Below, one piece after another: positions 1-9,516 of a DNA stretch of 64,000 nucleotides; position 1 is the stretch's first letter; every line of letters starts with the position of its first letter. The stretch covers positions 22,673,395-22,737,394 of the forward strand of contig JACGWO010000004.1 in the NCBI GenBank assembly GCA_034509735.1. Direction: 5' to 3'. The notes under the pieces are model-generated. The model saw only the letters and a list, made by a program, of their open reading frames with translations, was not told where the DNA came from and did no database searches. Source of the DNA: Sesamum alatum (taxonomy: Eukaryota; Streptophyta; Magnoliopsida; Lamiales; Pedaliaceae). Both the position numbers and the translations under genes were made by a program.

Positions 1-1481
1 CTCGCGGGTTAGGTCTGACTTGAGTTCCCGATTCCAAACGGTACAAGTTGATCCTTGGACTTGAGAGATTACTGTTTTCACCTGCATACTGTGCCTGTAT
101 CTTAGGTATGGTGAGAGATTAGCAAGTCATAGTTACTGAATAGTCATAAGCCCTATCTAGTGCAGTTAAGATGTGCAACGTGACAGTAGATTCCAAGAGA
201 GGATTTGTCTCCTGTCACAGCGCTGACAGTAGCATCTCACTATACTCTTAGACTCGTCCCTGAATCCGTGGTCACAGTAACTGAACAGAAGGGAGGGATC
301 CCCGGCGACGTTTAGTGAGGACGAGCCAACACTTAGGTCCAAGATGGGTACCTACGTTTCCGTGCCCTAGACCCTAAGTGGTGAGACTGTAGATGGAAGG
401 ATAAATGTACTGTAGAGCCTAAATGTTCACACCACATATTCACCTAATCTGTAGTGCCATGGACCATTGCTAGACGGCCACCCATGGTAACAGACGAATT
501 CCTGTCATAGGATGATTGGGAGTTCGACCAAGTCTAGCTGAAGGTGAACTTGAAGAGTCACACACAATCCGCACACATAAGGTATTTAATTTAGAATTTG
601 ATTTGGAGAGGTAGAACAATTAAATTTGATTTAATCGGTTCTAATTTTTCTTGGGATGTTGATTCCTTTAAATTAGATTAAAAAGAATTTAACTAAATTA
701 ATAAATTAGATTTATTAGAATTAATTATATGGGCTTAAAATAAATATTATTTATTTATAGCCCTATGGATTATTTAGGATTATTTAAATAGGATTTAAAT
801 ATTCTATTAAATGGATGGTTGAGATTAAAGGGAGAGATGAATGACTAGGATTGATTTGACCAATTCAAGGCCTAGTTTGACTAGGACTTTGACTAGGCCA
901 AAATCCTAGTCAAAGTAAAGTTCTAAAGTTGGAGTTTTAGAGGAATGGGATTCCTCCTCTATAAATACTCCTAGGAATTCACTTAGACAAGATGATGAAA
1001 ATTTAACACACACACACACACACTCCTCTCCCTCTCTCTCGACCACTCCCCTTTTTCCCAAGAAAAAAATTATTTTGGTTCTTTTGTTTTATACAATTGA
1101 ACCTAAGGAGGATTGATCATGTTAATTCATAACGTTTGGTCAATCCACCCTCTCTAAATTATATACACTTGATTTTTCGCTAGCACGGGGATCAAGATAC
1201 GTGGGCGGATTGCATGTATGATTTAGAGGGTCTCAATTCGAGATCTTGGTGCAAAACGGGGAACAACGCAAGTAACGGTTTGAAGACAAAACGACAACCG
1301 GGTAGGTTTTACGTTTTGTTGTTTTCGATTTCTACAACCCTACGGCCTCCATGATTTAGTATGTTGTTTATTTTGGTCATGAGATACACCGAATGCCCGA
1401 GAGGTTCAAGAGAACACCCCTTGAACGTGTAGTTTTAATTCTTGTATTAGCATGCTTTAAATTTTGCAATTATTTCATTTC
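1..1481 (+). repeat. Copia LTR fragment, plus orientation (C1)
   Basis: This is the reverse-complement counterpart of the LTRs of element A: the tract around CTAGGTGAA/CCATGGACC, the GTGTGACTC segment and the TATA region all recur in inverted form at 4000-5040. The window starts inside the LTR, so its 5' end is missing. The LTR 3' end is also lost, because near 1481 the sequence switches to LTR sequence of opposite orientation. Clearly more diverged from A's LTRs than these are from each other, so older. Confidence 0.75.
855..967 (+). promoter_or_regulatory. LTR promoter region: TTGAC cluster and TATA box
   Basis: A TATAAATA box at 960-967 follows a cluster of TTTGACTAGG and CCTAGTCAAA decamers at about 870-920. 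The same arrangement occurs upstream of the TATA box in the LTRs of A and E. TTGAC is the core of WRKY-binding W-boxes, which are known to drive stress induction of some plant copia LTRs. Promoter function is inferred from position and conservation. Confidence 0.5.
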
Positions 1482-1741
1482 AGACCCAACTCTTAATCAG
1501 TTGGTTTCATGACCACCATCTAATGCGTGGCCCAACTGTATGAGTTGTTAACCGTGGTCTGTGGGCTTTGTTGCGATATATGTAAAACACTATTTTAACA
1601 TATGTAAAAGGAGCACAACAAAGTATGTACCATTGGTGACGAATACTCATTTTATTCATCACATAATATTACATTACATCAAGTTGTCAAATAGGTTACA
1701 AAATGCCAAACCTATTGGCTTTCTGGTCACCTATTCTAACA
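1482..1741 (-). repeat. Copia LTR fragment, minus orientation (C2)
   Basis: The segment ends with TTCTAACA at 1734-1741, the LTR terminus seen at 5443 and 13818. The GTGGGCTTTG and ACACAACAAAG stretches match the U3 start of LTR D in this orientation. It directly precedes a polypurine tract and RNase H coding sequence on the minus strand, as expected of a 3' LTR. Only about 260 bases of it remain; the rest is replaced by the inverted LTR to the left. Confidence 0.7.
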
Positions 1742-1757
1742 ATCTCCCACTTGACCT
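1742..1757 (-). other. Copia polypurine tract
   Basis: On the minus strand this reads AGGTCAAGTGGGAGAT, immediately before the LTR start TGTTAG. It primes plus-strand DNA synthesis. It is identical to the tract of element A at 5444-5459. Confidence 0.75.
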
Positions 1758-2370
1758 AAAGTCAATCACCCATTAACCTTGAACCTCTTATCCAGATGGT
1801 GAGTATGGGCAACTTGCGACATGGGCTTAGCAAGTGGATTTGCTATGTTTTATGTGGAGCTGACTCGGTCCAACCGAACGTAACTCCTGCTATCCATCTC
1901 TCTAAGCAGATGGTAGCATCTAAGAATATGTTTGGATCGTGATGAGATCTCGGTTCCTTTACTAGCGCTATCGCCCCGCTGTTGTCGTAGAAGACTTGTC
2001 TACAAGCTTAGCAATGCTAGGTACTACACCCAACCCTTGGATGTAGCTCATCAACCAAACCGTTTCCTTAGCAGCTTCCAAAGCCGCTATGTATTCAGAT
2101 TCTATGGTGGAGTCCGTCGTGGTAGCCTGCTTGGAACTCTTCCAAGCAACCACGCCACCATTAGTCTGAACACATAACCAGACTAAGACTTGGCATCGTC
2201 ATCCTACTCGAAGCTAGCGTCGCTATAGCCTTCCAGTATCAACTCTCCACCACCGTAGATCAAGAACATGTCCTTAGTCCTTTCCAGGTACTTCAGGATA
2301 GTCTTGACCGCACTCCAGTGTGCCTCCCCGGCACACGATTGATATCGACTAGTTACACTCAAAGTGTCCC
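1758..2370 (-). pseudogene. Copia RNase H / pol C-terminal remnant
   Basis: On the minus strand, fragments such as VAWKSSKQATT, SEYIAALEAAKE and YIQGLGVVPSI match the RNase H end of element A's polyprotein (5460-6060). Frameshifts and stops break the frame, so no protein can be made. RNase H would remove the RNA template during reverse transcription. The coding sequence stops abruptly near 2370, where the strand of the coding signal flips to plus, so this is part of a rearranged mosaic and not of a complete element. Confidence 0.75.
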
Positions 2371-3109
2371 ATACACCTGATAGGTATGGATTTCTGGGCC
2401 TGACCGGTCAGTTGGATAATGATCCAAAGACGTACGGAGAAGCGATGTCGGACATCAATTCGGATAAGTGGCTTGAGGCCATGAAATCTGAGATGGACTC
2501 GACGGGTACAAATCAGGTTTGGACCCTAGTGGACCCACCCAAAGGGGTAAAACCCGTGGGGTGTAAATGGGTCTACAAATGTAAGTTTTGGAGCTGACGG
2601 GGAGGTTACAAGCTTCAAGGCCAGGCTTGTGGCGAAAGGTTACACTCAACGACCCGGGGTCGATTATGAGGAAACCTACTCGCCTGTAGCAATGGCCAAG
2701 TCCATTCGAGTACTGCTTGCAATAGCAGCATGGTATGACTATGAAATATGGCAGATGGACGTGAAAACGGCCTTTCTCAATGGTTTCTTAGAGGAAGAGA
2801 TCTATATGCATCAGCTAGAAGGTTTCACAACTGTTGGAGAAGAGCAGAAGGTCTGCCGTCTCTAAAGGTCCATCTATCGCCTCAAAAAAGCTTCCCGAAG
2901 CTGGAACATACGTTTTGATGAAGTCATACGGGTATATGATTTCATCAAGAACGAGTCCGATCCGTGTATACAAGAAGACAGTGGGAGCTCGGTTGCATTT
3001 CTAGTGCTTTACGTGGATGACATCTTGCTTATTGGGAATGATGCTAAGATGTTGGGTACCACTAAAGGCTTGGTTGTCAACGCAATTCTCCATGAAGGAT
3101 ATGGCGAGG
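2371..3109 (+). pseudogene. Copia reverse transcriptase remnant, plus strand
   Basis: Plus-strand fragments carry the INT-RT linker and RT start ([27 protein letters not shown]), the RT segment [20 protein letters not shown] and, near 3010-3045, the catalytic motif LYVDDILLIGND. All match element A's RT, but on the opposite strand. Stops and frameshifts occur at about 2595 and 2863 and again beyond. The RT ends at 3109, where the LTR terminus of element B begins, so B inserted here. What follows in a normal RT is not found on the far side of B. Confidence 0.8.
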
Positions 3110-3452
3110 TGAAAGGACAAGCGGATCCGCCCGGGAGCGCGAGCGGAAGCGAGAACGCGAGAAATGGTGCGTAAATTTAAATCAAATTTAAATAAACATT
3201 TCTCAAGGGGTGTACCCTTGAGTGCTCAACCGGGCGTTCGATGTAGGATGTGTTAATATTAAAAGCATACATAAAACACATAGGGCATAGATGAATAGTA
3301 AAAATCTACTAAAGCGTAATAAACCGTTACCTTGTAGATTTTACGTGTGCTCGGGTACTTGCATTGTTCCTTCACCGGAATGCTCACAAATCCAAACGTA
3401 TGAATTCTCCAAAGGTGATCCACACCACACCGGAAGAAATGCACGTTCTTCT
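3110..3452 (-). repeat. Left LTR of element B, first part
   Basis: Matches the start of B's right LTR at 17676-18015 (GCGGATCCGCCCGGGAGCG, the CCAAAGGTGATCCACACCAC stretch and so on). Interrupted at 3452 by element A; the next bases of this LTR resume at 13819. Confidence 0.8.
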
Positions 3453-5443
3453 TGAAAGGAATTGTGGATCGTCCCGGGAAAAGCGCGAATGCGGAAGCGC
3501 GGTATAATTAAAAAATAAATGCGGAATTTAAACATGCTTTTAAATTAAAACACGTTTCAAAGGGTGTGCCTTTGAAATTTCCCGGGTGTTCGGTGTATCT
3601 CATGAATAAATCACATATAACATATCATGGAGGCCATAGGGTTGAAAATAAAAGAGGACGAAAATCTAAAACGAGACCTACCCGTTGTCGTTTTCGTCTT
3701 CAACGGCTACACGCGTTGTTCCCCATTTTGCACCAAGATCTCATTCTTGAGACCCTCCAAATCGTGACACACGATCCACCCACGTATCTTGCACGTCGTG
3801 CTAGCAACGAACAAGTGTATAATATTTGGAGTGGATGAATCAATAACACATTATGAATTAATGGTATTGATTCATCAAAGTTCTAATGTTCCAAGAACAA
3901 GAGAACTAAGAGAAAAATAATTTTCTTGGAGTGTGTGAGAGAGAGAGGGCGGACGAGATGGAGGGAGAGAGAGCCGAGTGTGTGTGTGTGTTGTGTGTGT
4001 GTTGGAGATTCATCATACTTCAACTTGTAGGATGCTAGGGTTTATATAGAAGAGGAGTCTAATCCTCTTTAAACTCCTCTTTCAAGAACTCTATTTTGAC
4101 TAGGATTTTGACATAGTCAAAGTCCTAGTCAAAGTAGTGTTTTGACCTAGTCAAAACAATCCTAGCCATCCATCTCTCCCATTGATCTCAACCGTTGATT
4201 TAATTTAATTTAATGGAATATTTAAAACCTATTTAAATATTTCCAAGAGGCTAAAATAAATATAAATATTATTTAAGCCCATTAAATAAATCCCATTGAT
4301 AAATCTAATTTATCAATTTAATTCCTTATATCTAATAGAAGGAATTATTTCTCCAAGAAAAATAAAGGACCCGATTAAATCCAATTTAATCATTCCTTCA
4401 CTCCAATATTTAATTCCTAATTAAATATCTAAATGTGTGTGGATAGTGTGTGACTCTTTAGGTTCACCTTTCAGCTAGACTTGGTCGGATTCCTAGAATC
4501 CTTCCGTTACCATGGGTGGCCATCTAGCAACGGTCCATGGCACTAGAGACTAGGTGAAATATTCAGGGATGAACATTTAGGCTCTAACAGTACACTTGTC
4601 CTTCTGTCTTCGGTCTCATCACTTAGAGTCTAGGGCACGGAAAATGCAGGTACCCATTTTGGACCTAAGTGTCGGTCTGTCCTCACTAAACGCCGCAAGG
4701 GATTCCTTCCCTTCTGTTCAGTCACTGTGGCCACAGTTTTAGGGACAAGACTTAGAGTATACATGAGACTCAACTGCCAAAACCTATTGACAGGAGACAG
4801 ATCCTTTCTTGGAAACTACTGTCACTTTGCACACCAGAACTGCACTAGACATGGCTTATGACTACCAAAGAGAATTCTGGCAATCTCTCACCATATCTAA
4901 GATACAGCCCTGATGTACAGGTAAACTCAGCAATTCCTCAAGTCAAAGGACTTGACCTGTACCGTTGGAACCGGGAATACACGTCATACCTTGCTGACCA
5001 TACTCAAGGTCCTCCGTAAGACGGTTCCCGCGAGTCACCTCAATCAGCTGCGTCCTAGCAAGCTAACCCACTAACACTGCTTAGACGACCCTCGTCACCC
5101 GTCGATGAAACACGACAGCAGGTGCTTAGTGCAAGTCTCAAATGGAATCCCGGTACCCATTTTCGGGATTCCTTGACTTGGAGATTTCCGGACTGATTCG
5201 GGAAGACTGATTCCATGGACCTACCTCCAAGCGTAGTCCCAGTCCCCGAAATTGATTCTCAGTCCGTGGGCTTTGTTTGCGTAGTGAACAGATATAGAAA
5301 ACAGATATAAGTGAACACAAACAAAGTAATGCCAAATGAAATTCACTTCTTTATTCATTAATGATTATCAAACACCTATAATTGTCTAGACATAGGTTAC
5401 ATATACCCGCCAAAATTGGCTTACATGGTCACCTATTCTAACA
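3453..5443 (-). repeat. 3' LTR of element A (1991 bp)
   Basis: Near-identical to 11825-13818. Contains the TATA region (about 4037-4046), the TTGAC/GTCAA cluster (about 4090-4165) and a TG-rich microsatellite (3978-4005). It starts on the minus strand with TGTTAGAATAGG directly after the PPT. Confidence 0.93.
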
Positions 5444-5459
5444 ATCTCCCACTTGACCT
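5444..5459 (-). other. Polypurine tract of element A
   Basis: Minus strand AGGTCAAGTGGGAGAT between the pol stop codon and the 3' LTR. It is the plus-strand primer site. Confidence 0.85.
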
Positions 5460-6887
5460 TTAAAGCCAATCACCCATATGCCTAATCCCCATCTTCTCAA
5501 GATGTTGCGTATGAGCATTCTGCGACATAGGCTTTGTCAGCGGGTCTGCTGTGTTGTCTGCCGAGTTGACTCGGTCCATCCGAACGTCACCTCTTCCTAC
5601 CATTTCTCTAAGAAGATGGTAGCGTCTAAGAATGTGTTTGGAACGGTGATGAGATCTCGGTTCCTTTGCTTGCGCTATTGCACCGTTGTTATCACAGAAG
5701 ATGACAACAGGCTCGGCAATGCTAGGCATCACACCCAACTCTTGGATGTAGTTTCTCATCCAAACCGCTTCCTTAGCAGCTTCTGAAGCTGCTATGTATT
5801 CAGCCTCAGTGGTGGAGTCAGCAGTGGTTGCTTGCTTGGAACTTTTCCAAGCCACTACTCCTCCGTTGAGTTTGAATACATACCCCGATTGAGACTTGGC
5901 ATCATCGTCATCAGACTGGAAGCTAGCGTCGCTAAAGCCTTCCAGAATTAGTTCTCCATTGCCATAGACCAAGAACATTTCCTTAGTCCTCCTAAGGTAC
6001 TTAAGGATGCCCTTAACGGCATTCCAATGTGCCTCTCCTGCACAGGACTGATATCTGCTTGTCACGCTCAAAGCGTATGCAATGTCAGGCCTGGTGCAAT
6101 GGACCGCATATTGGATGCTACCTACGGCAGAAGCATAGGGGATGACTTTCATCTTTTCAAGTTCCTCATCAGTCTGCGGGGACTGCTTCTTGGACAACTT
6201 GATCCCATGCCTCATTGGAAGGAATCCTCGTTTGGAGTTGTCCATTCGATATCTCTTTAGGACTTTCTCCATATACGAGTTTTGGGTGAGGCCTAACATC
6301 CTTTTAGATCTGTCCCTGACAATCTGGATGCCTAGGATGTAGGAGGCTTCACCCAAGTCCTTCATGGAAAACTTGGTTGACAACCATGCTTTTGTGTTTC
6401 CTAACATTCTGACGTCATTACCAATGAGCAGAATGTCATCCACGTAAAGCACTAGGAACACTATAGAGCTCCCACTGACCTTCTTGTATACACAAGGGTC
6501 GGATTCGTTTTTGATGAAGTCATATCCCCGTATTACTTCATCAAATCGAATGTTCCAACTTCGGGATGCTTGTTTGAGGCCATAGATGGACTTCTGGAGA
6601 CGACAGACCTTCTGTTCTTCTCCAGTGACCGTGAAACCCTCCGGCTGATCCATATAGATCTCTTCTTCAACGAAACCGTTGAGGAAGGCCGTTTTCACGT
6701 CCATCTGCCATATTTCATAGTCATACCATGCTGCTATGGCAAGCAGGATCCGAATGGATTTAGCCATGGCTACTGGCGAGTAGGTATCCTCAAAATCGAC
6801 CCCGGGTCGTTGAGTGTATCCCTTAGCTACAAGCCTAGCCTTAAAGGTTGTGACTTCTCCATCAACGCCGAGTTTGCGCTTGTAGAC
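5460..6887 (-). CDS. Copia pol: reverse transcriptase and RNase H (element A)
   Basis: Open frame that follows an in-frame TGA at 6888-6890. It encodes the body of RT and the complete RNase H. Visible motifs are AFLNGFVEEEIYMDQPEGF and IYGLKQASRSWN (RT fingers/palm), the catalytic YVDD in LYVDDILLIGND, and GYVFKLNGGVVAWKSSKQA, STTEAEYIAASEAAKE and IFCDNNGAIAQAKEP (RNase H). It ends in DPLTKPMSQNAHTQHLEKMG, a standard copia C-terminus, with the stop codon two bases before the PPT. The first ATG here is at 6767, but the domain is translated as part of the gag-pol polyprotein, so that ATG is not a real start. Synthesis would take place in cytoplasmic virus-like particles. Confidence 0.9.
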   Translation of the reverse strand, partial: VYKRKLGVDGEVTTFKARLVAKGYTQRPGVDFEDTYSPVAMAKSIRILLAIAAWYDYEIWQMDVKTAFLNGFVEEEIYMDQPEGFTVTGEEQKVCRLQKSIYGLKQASRSWNIRFDEVIRGYDFIKNESDPCVYKKVSGSSIVFLVLYVDDILLIGNDVRMLGNTKAWLSTKFSMKDLGEASYILGIQIVRDRSKRMLGLTQNSYMEKVLKRYRMDNSKRGFLPMRHGIKLSKKQSPQTDEELEKMKVIPYASAVGSIQYAVHCTRPDIAYALSVTSRYQSCAGEAHWNAVKGILKYLRRTKEMFLVYGNGELILEGFSDASFQSDDDDAKSQSGYVFKLNGGVVAWKSSKQATTADSTTEAEYIAASEAAKEAVWMRNYIQELGVMPSIAEPVVIFCDNNGAIAQAKEPRSHHRSKHILRRYHLLREMVGRGDVRMDRVNSADNTADPLTKPMSQNAHTQHLEKMGIRHMGDWL

Positions 6888-7505
6888 TCACTTACAGCCC
6901 ACTGGCTTAACACCTTTCGGTGGATCTACAAGTCTCCAAACTTGGTTCTCGCTCATGGAGTCCATTTCGGTCTTCATGGCCTCAAGCCATTTCCCGGAGT
7001 CGATGTCAGACATCGCTTCCCCGTATGTCTTAGGATCGTTATCCAGAAGATTGGTCGCACCTAGAAACCCATATCTCACTGGAGGTCTGGATTCTCTAGT
7101 GGACCTACGGAGGACGGGAACGTCAGTGGTGACTGTGGGCGCTGACTGTATCGGAGCCGGCGGTTCAGGGGCCGGGACTGGCCTTTCTTGAGGTTGTCCT
7201 TCATGCCTAGCATGTTGGACTTCTCTAGGTTGGTCAGCCCTCCGTGCGTTAATCCTAAATCCTCTTGGTGAGGTTTCCGCGGCTATTTCTGATGACTGAG
7301 TTCCATCACTTGATTCCTCAAGGATCAGCTCATCAGGTTGGATATCCTCCGGGAAGCCTTGCTCCAAGAATACTGCATTCCTTGAAACAAATACCTTTTG
7401 TTCCAAAGGGTCATAAAAGTAATAACCCGCAGTTTCTCTAGGGTATCCAACGAACCTGCATAGGCTAGACCTGGATTCTAGCTTATCTCCCACTAACCTC
7501 TTGAC
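6888..7505 (-). pseudogene. Copia pol: integrase C-terminus, linker and RT start (element A)
   Basis: Open segment between two nonsense codons: TAG at 7506-7508 upstream and TGA at 6888-6890. It encodes CRFVGYPRETAGYYFYDP and VFVSRNAVFLEQGF (the post-integrase GYP/YDP box typical of copia), a proline-rich linker, then [30 protein letters not shown] and the start of RT. The next codon, normally Trp in VGCKWVYK, is TGA. The loss is one base (TGG to TGA), consistent with cytosine deamination on the other strand. The plus-strand ORFs over this interval are shadows. Confidence 0.85.
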
Positions 7506-9041
7506 CTATGCGGGGCTACCCCACACTTTCAAGTAGTTGTAGGACGCAGGCTTGCCGTGCCATATCTCATATGGCGTTTGGGTCAATGCACTGGTAGGCG
7601 CCAAATTCAACAACTTGGCTGCCGTTTCTAATGCATAACCCCAAAACGATAAGGGCAATTTGGTAAAACTCATCATGGACCGAACCATGTCCAACAGGGT
7701 TCGATTCCTCCTCTCAGAGACGCCATTTAACTGTGGTGTTCCGGGAGGTGTCCATTCCGATATTATACCATTTTCTTTTAGATAATCTAGGAATTCGGCA
7801 CTAAGGTATTCACCACCTCGGTCTGACCGTAGGACTTTAATTTTGCAGTTGGTCTGGTTCTCCACTTCAAGCCTGAATTCTTTAAACCTCTCAAGAGCTT
7901 CAGACTTGTACCTCATCAGGTAAACATAACCGTACCGTGAATGGTCATCGGTGAAGGTTATGAAGTAGGAGAACCCACCTCGGGCCTGCGTCCTTAGTGG
8001 TCCACATACGTCTGTATGGACCAAGTCCAACAGACCTGTGGCAAGCCTGCTTTGACCTACAAAGGGCTTCTTGGTCATTTTCCCTCTTAGACAAGATTCA
8101 CAAGTTGGTAGATCACTCAAGTCCCCAACCTCTAGGTTCTTTGAGTCTACCAACCTTTTCATCCTATCTTGGGATATGTGACCTAGCCTAGCGTGCCACA
8201 GACGTGCGTTCCCGTTATTATCTAATTTCCGTTTGTGTTGAGCGTTAAGAACGAAATTCGTTTGTTGCAAGATATAGAGCCCGTTGTGCAATGTACCAAG
8301 TAGATGAGCAATTCCACACCTCATCAAATAAAAGCAATTTTTATTGATTCTGAACTCATAACCACTATTGTCCAACAATGGAATGGAAATGATGTTCTTA
8401 ATCATACTAGGTACAAAATAAACCTGCTCTAATTCTATGCTAATGGTATCACTAATCACTAAAGTGGCGGATCCTACTGCTTCTGCCGAGATGGCCTTGC
8501 CATTTCCAAGCTTTAGGATCATGTCCCCGCTACTTAGTTTTCTGCTTCTTTTCAGCACCTGCAAATCATTGCAAATGTGAGCTCCACAGCCGGTATCCAA
8601 TATCCAAGAGGCAGAATTAGTGACCATATTAACCTCAATCACATATATACCTTGGTTTGAGAAGAGTTTGGGGCACTCTCTCTTCCAATGCCCTTTCTCA
8701 CGGCAGTTGATACATATGTCATATGCCTTTGACTGTTGCTTGGAGACAACCTTTCCCTTTCCTTTGCCTTTCCCCTCTTTGGCAATGGGAACACTCTGAG
8801 TGTTCGTAGCTGCTATGACGGCTTTTCCCTTCCCCTTCTTCTTTTTCCAACGTCCGGCACCCTTGCCTTTCGTCTTGGAAGTTGAAGCACCTCCAAACAA
8901 TACCGAAGGCGTGGACTTCTTAGTCGTTGCCTCGTATTGCACCAACATATTGATTAACTCATGAATGCCCTTCTCAAGTGCATTCATGTTATAGTTGACA
9001 ATAAATTGGTCGAAGGAGGGTGGAAGTGACTGAAGGATCAC
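7506..9041 (-). CDS. Copia gag C-terminus, protease and integrase core (element A)
   Basis: Long open frame of about 511 codons in the minus strand. Order: end of the gag UBN2-type domain (LQSLPPSFDQFIVNYNMNAL), a basic lysine/glycine-rich stretch, a CCHC zinc knuckle (CINCREKGHWKREC), protease with the active-site triplet in WILDTGCGAHICND, then integrase with the HHCC zinc-binding part (LWHARLGHIS ... CESCLRGK) and the DDE core (HTDVCGPL, FTDDHSRYGYVYLM, SERRNRTLLDMVRSMM). It terminates at a TAG directly after VWGSPA, where related copies continue with VKRL. The upstream ATG is inside gag; the real start is at 9516. Confidence 0.92.
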   Translation of the reverse strand: MILQSLPPSFDQFIVNYNMNALEKGIHELINMLVQYEATTKKSTPSVLFGGASTSKTKGKGAGRWKKKKGKGKAVIAATNTQSVPIAKEGKGKGKGKVVSKQQSKAYDICINCREKGHWKRECPKLFSNQGIYVIEVNMVTNSASWILDTGCGAHICNDLQVLKRSRKLSSGDMILKLGNGKAISAEAVGSATLVISDTISIELEQVYFVPSMIKNIISIPLLDNSGYEFRINKNCFYLMRCGIAHLLGTLHNGLYILQQTNFVLNAQHKRKLDNNGNARLWHARLGHISQDRMKRLVDSKNLEVGDLSDLPTCESCLRGKMTKKPFVGQSRLATGLLDLVHTDVCGPLRTQARGGFSYFITFTDDHSRYGYVYLMRYKSEALERFKEFRLEVENQTNCKIKVLRSDRGGEYLSAEFLDYLKENGIISEWTPPGTPQLNGVSERRNRTLLDMVRSMMSFTKLPLSFWGYALETAAKLLNLAPTSALTQTPYEIWHGKPASYNYLKVWGSPA

Positions 9042-9516
9042 ATCTATGTACGTTTCGTTGTCGAGACCTGCCTTTTAGGTCCTCGAGCTTTTCCACTAGG
9101 GTAAGCATTTTAACCCCATGCTCTTGTACAGAGGATCCTTCTGTCATTTTAGTTCCAAAGAACGCCTTGGTCGCGACATACCTAGTATGCCGGTCCGGGA
9201 CTGCATAGCAATCCTTAAGGCGAGCCATAATGGAAGGGACATCGTCTAGCCTTTCATATTGCTTCTGAATCTCATTGGTCATCGAAGCAAGTATGACGCT
9301 ACGGATCTTCCGGTTATCCTTATGCCAAGTCTCTCGAACGTCTCACGTTCTTCTGGCGTGGATCCTTCCGGTAGGGTCCTAGGGAGAGGCTCGTCCATGA
9401 CGTAGCCTTGGTTCTCGTAATCTAGGACTATCCTGAGATTGCGCAAACCAGTCGTTGTAATTTGTTCCATTGAATTTGTTTGTCTCAAGAATGGTTGATA
9501 GTGGGTTCTTAGACAT
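9042..9516 (-). pseudogene. Copia gag N-terminus, frameshifted (element A)
   Basis: The start is placed at 9516 because MSKN followed by ETNKFNGTNYNDW also begins gag in elements B (15690) and F (28386). The ATG further upstream at 9606 lacks such support. The frame is broken near 9450, 9320 and 9075: matching pieces lie in different frames (RNLRIVLDYENQGYV; QKQYERLDDVPSIMARLKD; VKMLTLVEKLEDLKG). Gag would form the particle that packages the RNA. With three shifts this copy cannot make Gag and would need a helper in trans. Confidence 0.85.

Noticed and set aside
3566..3838. 90-codon frame found twice, here and at 11938-12210
   Set aside because: Its duplication is due to the paired LTRs of element A; it lies in the LTR end and has no domain.
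5478..7191. Plus-strand frames across element A pol (for example 6570-7064)
   Set aside because: Shadows of the minus-strand RT/RNase H coding sequence.
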